Source: Maccoyibacter sp900556645
Lineage (GTDB): Bacteria; Bacillota; Clostridia; Lachnospirales; Lachnospiraceae
Reading direction: 5' to 3'
Length of the DNA: 64,000 nucleotides
Assembly (NCBI GenBank): GCA_958349535.1
Contig: CATWDJ010000001.1
Coordinates: 139,290-203,289 of the forward strand
In this document: positions 15,332 to 22,844 of the stretch, in pieces
How positions within the stretch are numbered: the first letter of the stretch is position 1
Layout of the letters: each line of letters begins with the position of its first letter
Translations under genes and position numbers: made by a program
The notes under the pieces: generated by a model
Seen by the model: only the letters and a program-made list of their open reading frames with translations
Told to the model about the DNA's origin: nothing
Databases searched by the model: none

Positions 15332-15350
15332 ACTTTACTTTAGGTAAAGT
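15332..15350 (-). promoter_or_regulatory. Palindromic operator-like site in the leader of the gene at 14404
   Basis: ACTTTAC, five bases, GTAAAGT: a perfect 7-base dyad between the predicted start of transcription (near 15369) and the start codon at 15297. It is placed well for a repressor. The regulator is unknown. Confidence 0.5.
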
Positions 15351-15375
15351 TTAGTTATCCTTTGTTTATACTATA

Positions 15376-15403
15376 ATTATACAGAACATCTGTTTTTTTG
15401 CAA
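15376..15403 (-). promoter_or_regulatory. Promoter of the coiled-coil gene at 14404
   Basis: On the minus strand, TTGCAA (15403-15398), a 16-base spacer and TATAAT (15381-15376). Confidence 0.6.
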
Positions 15404-15471
15404 GATAAAAAGTACATTTTTAAAGTGGAATTTACGTAAAATATATATTAAGCAAATGACGTATTTTCTAG

Positions 15472-15900
15472 GAGATAAAGAAACTCTTCCGGGTAGTGGA
15501 TGGAGGCACCTTAATAGTGAAAAAAGAGGGAAATACAGAAGAAAGAGTACATCTTATTGGTGTGAATACGCCGGAATCTGTCCACCCAGATGAAACAAAA
15601 AACTCCGAGTCTGGCAAAGCTGCCAGCGAGTATACAAAAGAACTTCTGGCTAATCATACAGATGTATGGCTGCAGCAGGATGTTTCTGAAACGGATATAT
15701 ATGGAAGATTGCTTCGCTATGTATGGTTCGAAGAACCTTCGGATACGAGAAATGTCGAGGAAGTAAAAAACAAAATGCTTAATGGCATTCTTTTGAGGGA
15801 TAAAATAGCCGAGCCTATGGCAATAGAACCTGATGTCTCTTATAAAGAAATGTTCGATACCATATATTATACAGATTTGGAAACTTTTGCAATGTATTAA
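15472..15900 (+). pseudogene. Degenerate thermonuclease (SNase-like) gene
   Basis: The protein matches the staphylococcal nuclease fold: LFRVVDGGTLIV, VHLIGVNTPES, then YGRLLRYVW. However, key catalytic positions are altered. The usual DGDT is DGGT (Asp-21 lost), the usual Arg-35 in xRLIGVDTPE is His, and Asp-40 is Asn. Only Glu-43 and Arg-87 equivalents remain. An in-frame TAG at 15469 cuts off the signal peptide region, and the only usable start is a GTG at 15496 without a properly spaced ribosome site. The C-terminus also diverges from the family. I read this as a decaying gene; if translated, it would probably be an inactive binding fold. Confidence 0.7.
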
Positions 15901-15905
15901 AAACA

Positions 15906-15934
15906 TTGACATGGAAACGATAATAACATATAAT
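15906..15934 (+). promoter_or_regulatory. Perfect consensus promoter of the YefM-YoeB operon
   Basis: TTGACA (15906-15911), a 17-base spacer and TATAAT (15929-15934). Just downstream, TACGA/TACGG elements recur at about ten-base spacing (15940-15967), a plausible autoregulatory operator. Confidence 0.75.
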
Positions 15935-15983
15935 TAAAGTACGAAAAAACATACGATTTTTTATACGGAAAGGAGATATTTAT

Positions 15984-16238
15984 ATGTTAGCTGTAAAGAG
16001 CATGGATGTTAGAGATAATTTCAAGAGTTTATGCGATAAGGTTTTTAATGGCGAAACATTGATTATATCAAGACCCAAAAATGAAAATATTGTTATGCTT
16101 TCCGAACATGAATATAATGAAATGGTAAAAGCCAAGAGAAATGCTGATTATCTTGCTATGCTTGATAAATCTATGGCAGAAGCCGAAGCCGGTGGTTTTA
16201 TTACAAAAACCATTGCAGAACTGGAGGAATACGAATAA
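15984..16238 (+). CDS. yefM: Phd/YefM-family antitoxin
   Basis: 84 residues. The N-terminal Phd/YefM dimer fold is visible (MDVRDNFKSLCDKV, GETLIISRPKNENIVMLS, EYNEM), followed by a flexible C-terminal toxin-wrapping part (ITKTIAELEEYE). It neutralises the ribosome-dependent mRNA interferase encoded next and, with it, represses the operon. It has a GGAAAGGAGA site and a perfect promoter upstream. Its stop TAA is immediately followed by the toxin ATG, so toxin translation is coupled to antitoxin translation. Confidence 0.93.
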   Translation: MLAVKSMDVRDNFKSLCDKVFNGETLIISRPKNENIVMLSEHEYNEMVKAKRNADYLAMLDKSMAEAEAGGFITKTIAELEEYE

Positions 16239-16499
16239 ATGAATATAGTATTTACTCCTACTGCATGGGAACAATATACCGATTGGCAGAGGGAAGATAA
16301 AAAAATGGTTAAGCGTATTAATGAGCTTATAAAAGATATTGACCGCAATGGACTTTTAAATGGCATTGGTAAGCCAGAACCATTAAAACACCGTAAAGCA
16401 TGTAGCAGACGCATTACTGATGAACACAGATTGGTTTACAATATGGATAGTAACCAAAATCTGATTATATACTCTTGTAAATATCATTACGAAGATTAG
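16239..16499 (+). CDS. yoeB: YoeB-family toxin (ribosome-dependent mRNA interferase)
   Basis: 86 residues with the RelE/YoeB fold. Seen: WEQYTDWQREDKKMVKRINEL, the GKPEPLKH block with Glu-47, SRRITDEHRLVY with Arg-58 and His-63, and the terminal CKYHY with His-83. These match the catalytic Glu, Arg and His of E. coli YoeB. The loop between PLKH and SRRIT is shorter by about two residues and lacks the usual aromatic (GFWSRR becomes ACSRR). It cleaves mRNA at the ribosomal A site when freed from YefM. An intrinsic terminator follows directly. Confidence 0.94.
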   Translation: MNIVFTPTAWEQYTDWQREDKKMVKRINELIKDIDRNGLLNGIGKPEPLKHRKACSRRITDEHRLVYNMDSNQNLIIYSCKYHYED

Positions 16500-16525
16500 C
16501 ACCTTTTAGCGGTGCTGATTTTTTT
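16498..16525 (+). terminator. Terminator of yefM-yoeB
   Basis: AGCACC (16498-16503) pairs with GGTGCT (16511-16516), then GATTTTTTT. The stem begins at the yoeB stop codon. Confidence 0.8.
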
Positions 16526-16652
16526 GTGGGTTAATATTATTTAAGAGTTCGTATAATGATGAAAATACGAACTTATGGCAAATAAAACGACGGTTGAGAA
16601 ATTATAATGCGTGTTGATGGTTCAAGTTTCCGACCAAACAATAGAAAAGCAG

Positions 16653-16681
16653 TTGACAGAACGTATGTTTTGCGATAATAT
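16653..16681 (+). promoter_or_regulatory. Promoter-like site upstream of candidate small RNA
   Basis: TTGACA (16653-16658), a 17-base spacer, TAATAT (16676-16681). No open frame with a ribosome site follows, but a terminator lies about 100 bases downstream. Confidence 0.4.
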
Positions 16682-16687
16682 AAAAAA

Positions 16688-16787
16688 CGTAATAAGAAAC
16701 AAGGTTTTCCTTAGTTTTCCATAGGATTCTCCGTTCTTATTATATTTTCTTAGTTTTGGGGAATAGCGGTAAAGTTATTCCTTTTTT
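16688..16787 (+). ncRNA. Candidate small RNA with its own promoter and terminator
   Basis: Between a promoter-like TTGACA-N17-TAATAT and a hairpin (GGAATA at 16760-16765 with TATTCC at 16776-16781, followed by TTTTTT). An internal AATAAGAA...TTCTTATT can also pair. The region has no plausible protein. It may be a real small RNA or the leftover regulatory parts of a deleted gene. The rest of the gap from 16526 to 16957 holds a GTTCGTA/TACGAAC inverted repeat (16547-16572) and the fragment at 16817. Confidence 0.35.
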
Positions 16788-16816
16788 GAAATAAAGTAGA
16801 ATATTTAGAATACAAG

Positions 16817-16903
16817 GTATCAACACTCAACAACGAAATCGATGCTTGGTAAAAAGCATATGAGGATTATGCTGATATCCTAATTGAACATGGCTTATTA
16901 TAA
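16817..16903 (+). pseudogene. Short decayed coding fragment with an internal stop
   Basis: The frame reads VSTLNNEIDAW, a TAA, then KAYEDYADILIEHGLL and a second TAA. It has the composition of a helical protein interrupted by one stop codon. The family is not recognised. Confidence 0.35.
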
Positions 16904-16957
16904 AAGCCAATTAATCTAAAACAATGAGTAGTAAGATAGAAGAGGGAGGTGTTGTCT

Positions 16958-17122
16958 ATGTTATTGAACAGAACAGCAGTTACGATCGCTCCTGAAAAAT
17001 CAGAGGATTTTTGTAAAATGATAAAAAATTCATTAAAAACAAAAGAATATTGGGAAAATATAAAAAAAGAAACCAGTAACATAAACCTGGATAGACTTAA
17101 TTCTTTTTTTGATAAAAAATGA
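16958..17122 (+). CDS. Small hypothetical protein, 54 residues
   Basis: A short, mainly helical basic protein (KSEDFCKMIKNSLKTKEYWE) with a strong GAGGGAGGT site. It ends 27 bases before the next small gene, so the two probably form an operon. No family is recognised. Its size and position beside an unknown regulatory-type gene could fit an antitoxin or adaptor, but nothing in the sequence proves this. Confidence 0.55.
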   Translation: MLLNRTAVTIAPEKSEDFCKMIKNSLKTKEYWENIKKETSNINLDRLNSFFDKK

Positions 17123-17149
17123 AAAACAGAATTATAGGAGGATTAAATC

Positions 17150-17374
17150 ATGTGCTATCTGATTGCTAAAAAAATGGATACGATTGGTTGTCTGGCTATA
17201 CAAATGTCTCATGGTCAGCATTTAGCTGATTTTAAAGAGAAACTAATTTCAGAAATAGGAATAGATAAAATTCAGTTGGTAACGATTAGTCGTCCTTGTG
17301 CATACGGTGAATATGAACCTTATCAATTTTTTGATAGCGAAAAAGAGTTTGAAGAGGCAGTTAAAAAAATGTAA
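17150..17374 (+). CDS. Hypothetical protein of a small conserved-looking family
   Basis: 74 residues with an excellent ATAGGAGGA site. The sequence MCYLIAKKMDTIGCLAIQ, a central HGQHLADFK and IQLVTISRPCAYGEYEPYQF looks like a compact alpha/beta fold. Proteins of this pattern (starting M-x-Y-L-I-A-K and containing SR-x-x-A-Y/F-GEYEPY) are, to my recollection, frequent in gut Clostridia and have no assigned function. It probably shares a transcript with the gene at 16958. Confidence 0.7.
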   Translation: MCYLIAKKMDTIGCLAIQMSHGQHLADFKEKLISEIGIDKIQLVTISRPCAYGEYEPYQFFDSEKEFEEAVKKM

Positions 17375-17425
17375 TCATACTGTGTGACATATTAATATTT
17401 AGTAGTTAAAATAAAGCGTTTGAGA

Positions 17426-17458
17426 CAAAAATAGGAACTGTGATTAGTACACAGTTCC
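17426..17458 (-). terminator. Terminator of the coiled-coil gene at 17481
   Basis: GGAACTGTG (17434-17442) and CACAGTTCC (17450-17458) form a perfect 9-base stem, followed on the minus strand by TATTTTTG. Confidence 0.8.
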
Positions 17459-17480
17459 CTGAGAGATGAAAAATATACAT

Positions 17481-18467
17481 TTACCATCCCATCGGATTGC
17501 CATTATTACGATTCCAAGCATATCCATCGTTTACTGACCAACCGTCTGGAACCATCATCGCTTTTCGACCATCATGAGTAATCCAACAAGCAGGGTAACC
17601 TTGTGCATTTGCTTTTCTTTTTGCGACCTCTGATATAGTAATAACTTCGCGAGATTCTTCGTTTAAATTAACAACTCCATTACCCAAAGAACTATAAGTA
17701 CCATCAGGGTTACAAGCATAAAACAATCCTTCAGCTTCATTAGCAACAGGGGTCATATCGAATGAATTCTGGACATTTCCGGAACCGGAACTACCGCCAT
17801 TAGCACTTCCAGAACCTCCATTACTGTTCTTTGCGGTAGAAGTAGAAGAGGAGTTCTTCTTATTAGTTTCTGCCTCAGCTTTCTTTGCAGCTTCCTCAGC
17901 GGCAGCCCTTTGTGCATTGACCTGTTCCACGTAAGCGGCATATGTACCGTTAATCTCGTTGAATTTGTCAAATGCTTTCTGATATTTGCCATCTGCCTTT
18001 AAGGTGTTTAATTCATCCATAAGTGTGGTTACGGAAGCGGTAAACTCTTCGGTATAGTAACCTTCCTCGGTTGGATAGGTAGTAGTGATACCTGCTACGG
18101 CATTATCCAGAGTAGCAGCAGAAGCGGTATACTTCTCCTCGATGGAAGTGCAGAGGGTATCAAACTCCTTTTCGTCCTCTTTGGAGATACCGTCCAGCTT
18201 CTTCTCATATCCATTTAAGGATTCCAAAAGGGTTGTCCGTTCCTCATCCTCCAAGATTGCATTTTCAATCCGGAACTTTGCGGTATCAAATTCCCCGGTC
18301 AGTTCTTCCAAATGAGCTTTTGCTTTCTTTTCGGCTTCTGCCTTTTCCTTGGCAACCTGTGCGTTGTGAACGGAAAAACCAGTTATAACGGCAATAACCA
18401 GTACCACAATGAAGATAACTGGAATGGCAACTTTTTTGTTAGTAAAAAATGTTTTCACGTTATTCAT
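17481..18467 (-). CDS. Membrane-anchored coiled-coil surface protein, paralogue B
   Basis: 328 residues. An N-terminal hydrophobic helix (about 13-33) with a different sequence from paralogue A is followed by a helical stalk (about 35-205) almost identical to that of the gene at 14404. Then comes a Ser/Asn/Gly linker and a distinct C-terminal module (about 240-328) with EGLFYACNPDG, CWITHDGRKAMMVPDGWSV and a Trp-rich end. The two genes share high DNA identity in the stalk but not at the ends, which suggests recent duplication, gene conversion or module swapping. A GGGAGAAGGA site precedes the ATG, and a terminator follows. Function unknown; extracytoplasmic location is inferred. Confidence 0.82.
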   Translation of the reverse strand: MNNVKTFFTNKKVAIPVIFIVVLVIAVITGFSVHNAQVAKEKAEAEKKAKAHLEELTGEFDTAKFRIENAILEDEERTTLLESLNGYEKKLDGISKEDEKEFDTLCTSIEEKYTASAATLDNAVAGITTTYPTEEGYYTEEFTASVTTLMDELNTLKADGKYQKAFDKFNEINGTYAAYVEQVNAQRAAAEEAAKKAEAETNKKNSSSTSTAKNSNGGSGSANGGSSGSGNVQNSFDMTPVANEAEGLFYACNPDGTYSSLGNGVVNLNEESREVITISEVAKRKANAQGYPACWITHDGRKAMMVPDGWSVNDGYAWNRNNGNPMGW

Positions 18468-18510
18468 AATTCCTTCTCCCTTTAATAGAATTTTTTGTAA
18501 CTCAATTCTA

Positions 18511-18539
18511 AATTATTAGAGTAAGTATTTTGCTGTCAA
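18511..18539 (-). promoter_or_regulatory. Possible promoter of the gene at 17481
   Basis: On the minus strand, TTGACA (18539-18534) and, 17 bases further, ATAATT; a TAATAA is also present with a 15-base spacer. The -35 is perfect, the -10 uncertain. Confidence 0.4.
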
Positions 18540-18641
18540 GGAAAATATGTAGTTTTTTATAATAAGTATTCACTCACCTCATCCGTTTAAGAAACAAAAC
18601 TATTCACAAAACAATAGTTTAACGAATAGTTTACACTGCCC

Positions 18642-18685
18642 AAAAAGAAGAAATGCCCATTTTTCAAGATTTTGAGCATTTCTTC
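18642..18685 (-). terminator. Terminator of the cytidylate kinase-like gene
   Basis: GAAGAAATGC (18647-18656) and GCATTTCTTC (18676-18685) form a perfect stem, with TTTTTG following on the minus strand. Confidence 0.8.
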
Positions 18686-18695
18686 AAATTTTATC

Positions 18696-19322
18696 TTATT
18701 TCCCAATCATTAAATCTTTATACTTCAAAATCATATCCACACAACCGTCAATCCCCAATTTGGAACTATCTAAGGTCAAATCATAATTTCGGGAATCACC
18801 CCAAGCCTGATTGCTGTAATAATGATAATAGCTGGCACGTTGTTTATCCTGTTTTTGCATAACGTCCTTGGCTTTATTTGCCGGAATATCCAAACGTTTT
18901 GAAATTTCAGCAATACGTGCATCTTTATTGGAATGAATAAATACATTGATGCAATTTTGGTGTTTTTGGAGTGCATAATCTGCACAACGTCCCACGATAA
19001 CACAGGATTCTTCCTGAGCAATTTTTTGAATGGTCTGGTACTGGGCTAAAAACACCTTTTGATTCAAAGGAATGTCAAGGAAAGGTGCGGATGCATAACC
19101 GTTCATGGAATAAGTATCCATAACTAAGGAATACAAAAAGCTACCGGTTGGTTTTTCGTCGTTATTTTTTAAAATATCCTCGCAAAAACCACTGTTTTTT
19201 GCGGCAAGGGATAAAAGTTCCTTATCATAGCATTTAATCCCCAGTTTTTCTGCGGTTTTTTCTCCTACAAGCCGTCCATTACTTCCAAATTCACGACCAA
19301 TCGTAATGATTAAGTTATCCAT
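18696..19322 (-). CDS. Cytidylate kinase-like family protein
   Basis: 208 residues from the ATG at 19322 (AAGGTGG site; the longer frame to 19397 has no site). The start IITIGREFGSNGRLVGEKTAEKLG carries the P-loop-like region of the cytidylate kinase 2 family, with GIKCYDKELL after it and VIVGRCADY in the middle. ISKRLDIP and KQRASYYHYY form the lid-type region. The family is related to CMP kinase, but most members have no proven substrate. It stands alone between terminators and marks the return from the accessory island to core genes. Confidence 0.88.
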   Translation of the reverse strand: MDNLIITIGREFGSNGRLVGEKTAEKLGIKCYDKELLSLAAKNSGFCEDILKNNDEKPTGSFLYSLVMDTYSMNGYASAPFLDIPLNQKVFLAQYQTIQKIAQEESCVIVGRCADYALQKHQNCINVFIHSNKDARIAEISKRLDIPANKAKDVMQKQDKQRASYYHYYSNQAWGDSRNYDLTLDSSKLGIDGCVDMILKYKDLMIGK

Positions 19323-19421
19323 AATGCATACCACCTTCCACAGAGAAATTACAAATTCTCTTTTTCTTATTATACAACAAAATATGTGATTTTGCACAAT
19401 TATATCATGAATTATTAAAAA

Positions 19422-20333
19422 TTATCGCAATTTTCGCACTAATTCTTCCATATATAAAGGAATTGGTGCAGATACTTCCATATATTCACCGGTTGTAGGA
19501 TGAATAAAACCGATGGTTTTGGCATGGAGAGCCTGTCCTTCTAAATGATAAGGATTTTTTCCGCTGCCGTATAAAGGATCGCCCAATAGCGGATGGGAAA
19601 TACTGGCCATATGGACACGTATTTGATGAGTACGTCCTGTTTCCAGTTCAAATTCCATATAAGAAGCCCCTTTGAGGGACTCCAGAACCCTGTAATGGGT
19701 AATGGCATCTTTGCCGTTTTTTTCGTTAATCGTCATTCTTTTCCGGTCGTTGGGATGTCTTCCGATAGGTCCCTCTACGGTTCCTGATAAATCATGAAAA
19801 TTTCCGGCAACTACTCCCACATATTTTCTGGTAACGGTATGGGCTTTGATTTGCTCTGCAATTTTCACATGAGCTTCATCGTTTTTACAGATAATCAGGG
19901 AACCGGTGGTGTCTTTATCAATGCGGTGAACGATTCCCGGACGAATTTCACCATTGATTCCAGACAGAGAATCTTGACAGTGATATAAAATAGCATTGAC
20001 AAGGGTTCCGGTATAATGCCCCACTGCCGGATGAACCACCATATTTTTCGGTTTATTGACAATGAGCAGGTCAGAATCCTCATATAAAATATCCAACGGA
20101 ATATTTTCCGGACGAATCTGTACCTGTACAGGGTCTGGAATGTCCAGAGTAATCACATCTCCGTTTTCAATCCGATAATTTGCTTTTTCTAAATTATCGT
20201 TTACTAAAACACAATTATCTTTAATTAACCGCTGATAAAAGGAGCGGGATTGCAGAGGGAGAGCTATGGACAGATATTTATCCAAACGTTCTCCTGCGTA
20301 CTCCTCTTCCACCGTAAATAATTTTCTTTCCAT
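19422..20333 (-). CDS. rluD: 23S rRNA pseudouridine synthase, RluD/RluA family
   Basis: 303 residues. An S4 RNA-binding domain (about 13-60) is followed by the pseudouridine synthase core with HRIDKDTTG at 136-144 (catalytic Asp-139) and GRTHQIRVHM near the C-terminus. It isomerises uridines in 23S rRNA, by family probably those of helix 69. It starts two bases after lspA, the usual lspA-rluD operon of Firmicutes. The precise target uridines cannot be read from sequence alone, as RluA/C/D types overlap. Confidence 0.93.
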   Translation of the reverse strand: MERKLFTVEEEYAGERLDKYLSIALPLQSRSFYQRLIKDNCVLVNDNLEKANYRIENGDVITLDIPDPVQVQIRPENIPLDILYEDSDLLIVNKPKNMVVHPAVGHYTGTLVNAILYHCQDSLSGINGEIRPGIVHRIDKDTTGSLIICKNDEAHVKIAEQIKAHTVTRKYVGVVAGNFHDLSGTVEGPIGRHPNDRKRMTINEKNGKDAITHYRVLESLKGASYMEFELETGRTHQIRVHMASISHPLLGDPLYGSGKNPYHLEGQALHAKTIGFIHPTTGEYMEVSAPIPLYMEELVRKLR

Positions 20334-20335
20334 AC

Positions 20336-20869
20336 TTATGAATTGCCCTTTCTAAACGGAAAAATTTGATTCCATAACTCTTCCAGTTCCTTTTCTTTAT
20401 AAAAAAATAAAAAGGTAATGAAAAACAAAATTGCTCCGCAGGTTACATAGATATCTGCTACATTAAAAATTGGAAAATTAATCAGTTCAAAATAGAAAAA
20501 ATCTATGACATAATTCATGGTAACCCTGTCGATAAAATTGCCCACAGCTCCGGCTAAAAACAGGGAAAGAATCACATAAATGGGATAATTTCTGCGGGTC
20601 AGGGGAAGTCTGCAGTAAATCCAAAAGGCAAGGAAAAGAAAAATGATAGTCAATATAACAAAAAACACCTTACCTCCCTGCATAATTCCAAAGGCAGCTC
20701 CCCGATTCTCCAGATACTGCAGAGAAAAGATGTTTTCAATTAAAGGTGTTGCCGGCTGGTTCTTCAGATGGATTGCGGCAAGATATTTTGTAAACTGATC
20801 CATTGCAAGCAACAAAAGCGTTGAGAACCAGAAAATTATATGAAACTTCAAACTTTTTTTATCTGACAT
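20336..20869 (-). CDS. lspA: Lipoprotein signal peptidase (signal peptidase II)
   Basis: 177 residues with four membrane segments. Aspartyl protease motifs are both present: GNFIDR with Asp-114 and FNVADIYV with Asp-139; NRGAAFG is also seen. It cleaves signal peptides of diacylglyceryl-modified prolipoproteins such as the YerB-like lipoprotein encoded at 48903. First gene of a pair with rluD. The length is slightly above the usual 150-165 because of a charged C-terminal tail. Confidence 0.96.
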   Translation of the reverse strand: MSDKKSLKFHIIFWFSTLLLLAMDQFTKYLAAIHLKNQPATPLIENIFSLQYLENRGAAFGIMQGGKVFFVILTIIFLFLAFWIYCRLPLTRRNYPIYVILSLFLAGAVGNFIDRVTMNYVIDFFYFELINFPIFNVADIYVTCGAILFFITFLFFYKEKELEELWNQIFPFRKGNS

Positions 20870-20970
20870 ATGAGCGACACTTCCTTATTTTAATTCATAC
20901 TTTTATAAGTGAAATTTTGCTTGTCCCAGCAATTATCACAATGCTGTTTACATAATATTTTTATGTAAAT

Positions 20971-22077
20971 CTATTTTTCTAAAATATAGTTAATTCCTGA
21001 TAATAGCATGGAATCGTCAACCTCATGGCTGATATAAGCGGTACCGATATTTTTTAGCAGAATAAATTTAACTCTGCCGTCTGACATTTTTTTATCGGAT
21101 TTGGTGGCGGCTAAAATTTCTTCTGCACTCATTCTAGGATGTTCCAAATGAATCGGAAGCTGATAGCCAGAAATTGTTTTTTCAATTAAGTCCAGCTCTT
21201 GGGAGCTGATATTTCCAATTTTATGTGAAATATAGGAAGCAGCCACCATACCCAGTGCCACGCAGGCTCCGTGGGAAAGAGAAAAATCAGACAGTTTCTC
21301 CACAGCATGACCGATGGTGTGACCAAAATTTAATAAAGCCCTCTCTCCCTGCTCCTTGGGGTCATTCTGAACCACCTCACGTTTGATTTTGCAGCTTCCG
21401 GAAACCATCCGAAAAAGGTCATCCTGCTCCAAATCGAGAATAGCTTCTTTGTCATCTAATAAGAATTGAAAGTAAGAAGCATCCTTAATCAAACCATGTT
21501 TGATAACCTCTCCCATTCCGGAAGCAAACTGTTCATGTGGAAGGGAACGGAGAGAATCCATGTTCATATAAACAAGTTTGGGCTGATTAAAGGCTCCCAC
21601 CATGTTTTTATACTGTGAAAAATCCACTCCGGTCTTTCCGCCAATGCTGCTGTCCACCTGTGAAAGCAGGGTGGACGGCATTTGAACGAAATCAATGCCC
21701 CTGAGATAGGTGGCAGCGGCGAATCCGGTCAAATCTCCCACAACTCCGCCACCGAGAGCAATAAGCAAATCGCCTCTCTCAAAACGGTTAATTATTAAAT
21801 GCTCATATAATTTCTGAACAGTATTTAAGTTTTTGCTGGCTTCTCCAGAAGGAAAAACAAAAGTTTCCACCGTTTCAAAATCGGTTTTTAAAATTTCAAC
21901 CAAATTATTAAGGTATATTTCTGCCACTCTTGAATCTGTAACAATGCATATTTTCCTATTTGGATTCTTGCTAATCTTCTTGATTTCGGTTAAAACCCCT
22001 TCATAAGAAGTCTCCAACAAAATATCATAGCTCCAAGCTCCTTCATGAGTTACCGGAAGTCTGTTTTTTTGTTCCAT
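20971..22077 (-). CDS. aroB: 3-dehydroquinate synthase
   Basis: 368 residues. Converts DAHP to 3-dehydroquinate in the shikimate pathway using NAD and a divalent metal. Seen: the nucleotide-binding GGGVVGDLTGFAAATYLRG, PSTLLSQVDSSIGGKTG, the metal-binding GMGEVIKHG with downstream NFGHTIGHA, and HGACVALGM. The stand-alone position next to ylmH (11 bases) rather than in an aro cluster is ordinary for this group. Confidence 0.97.
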   Translation of the reverse strand: MEQKNRLPVTHEGAWSYDILLETSYEGVLTEIKKISKNPNRKICIVTDSRVAEIYLNNLVEILKTDFETVETFVFPSGEASKNLNTVQKLYEHLIINRFERGDLLIALGGGVVGDLTGFAAATYLRGIDFVQMPSTLLSQVDSSIGGKTGVDFSQYKNMVGAFNQPKLVYMNMDSLRSLPHEQFASGMGEVIKHGLIKDASYFQFLLDDKEAILDLEQDDLFRMVSGSCKIKREVVQNDPKEQGERALLNFGHTIGHAVEKLSDFSLSHGACVALGMVAASYISHKIGNISSQELDLIEKTISGYQLPIHLEHPRMSAEEILAATKSDKKMSDGRVKFILLKNIGTAYISHEVDDSMLLSGINYILEK

Positions 22078-22088
22078 AGTATTTACTC

Positions 22089-22841
22089 CTAACTGTATAT
22101 TCTATAAGAAATTTTGATTCTTCCCTTTTTGGTCTCCCCGGAAATTCCGTCAAAAATGTATTTTCCATAGCTTCTGACAGAGAGAATATCCCCGGCCTTA
22201 CACAGATAAGTGTTGTGGAGAATTTCCTTTCCATTGACAAAGACTTTTCCACCCATAATCAGTTTTACGGCTTCGCTTCTGGAACAATTACAAAAGCAGG
22301 CAATTACATTGTCCATGCGGTTAGAACTGATAATTCCGCTTTTTTCCACAAAGCAGGGAACGATTTCTGTGGCTGGTTCCGAAACACTTTCCAATCGCAT
22401 TACAGTATGTTTTACCCGGCTAAGGGAATCGGTAAGATACTGGGTAATATTATCTTTGCAAAAAAGATAAAACCGATTCTGTTCACAGAGAATATCGCCT
22501 ATTTTCCCCCGTTCCAGACCTAAATTCATAACCGAGCCTAAAATATCCCTGTGGGTCAGAACTTCTGCAAATTTGGGATAAGCAGGTTCCAGCTTCAAAC
22601 AGGAAATGGGATATGTCCAGTCATAAGAAAGGTCTGCCGGAAGGAAAGCTGCCACTCTCCGCTCTGCCATTTCATAGCCTCCGAAAAGCTCATAAGAGGT
22701 CTCCAATTCTTTTTTTACGGAATCCAAAATATTCTGTTCATTTAAATTAAGGAAATCGCTAAAAATAACGATTCCCTTTCTGTTCGCCTGTCTTGATAAG
22801 TCGATAAAACGTTTACCAAGCAATTCGGTTTCATTGTTCAT
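22089..22841 (-). CDS. ylmH: YlmH-like S4-domain RNA-binding protein
   Basis: 250 residues. The N-terminal part is characteristic of YlmH (FSDFLNLNEQNIL), and a C-terminal S4 domain (about 178-235) carries SNRMDNVIACFCNCSRSEA, then INGKVFVNGKEI-type strands. The protein is linked to ribosome-associated quality control and to division-gene neighbourhoods. It overlaps none of its neighbours and lies 3 bases after sepF, in the common yggS-sepF-ylmH order. Confidence 0.9.
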   Translation of the reverse strand: MNNETELLGKRFIDLSRQANRKGIVIFSDFLNLNEQNILDSVKKELETSYELFGGYEMAERRVAAFLPADLSYDWTYPISCLKLEPAYPKFAEVLTHRDILGSVMNLGLERGKIGDILCEQNRFYLFCKDNITQYLTDSLSRVKHTVMRLESVSEPATEIVPCFVEKSGIISSNRMDNVIACFCNCSRSEAVKLIMGGKVFVNGKEILHNTYLCKAGDILSVRSYGKYIFDGISGETKKGRIKISYRIYS

Positions 22842-22844
22842 ATG

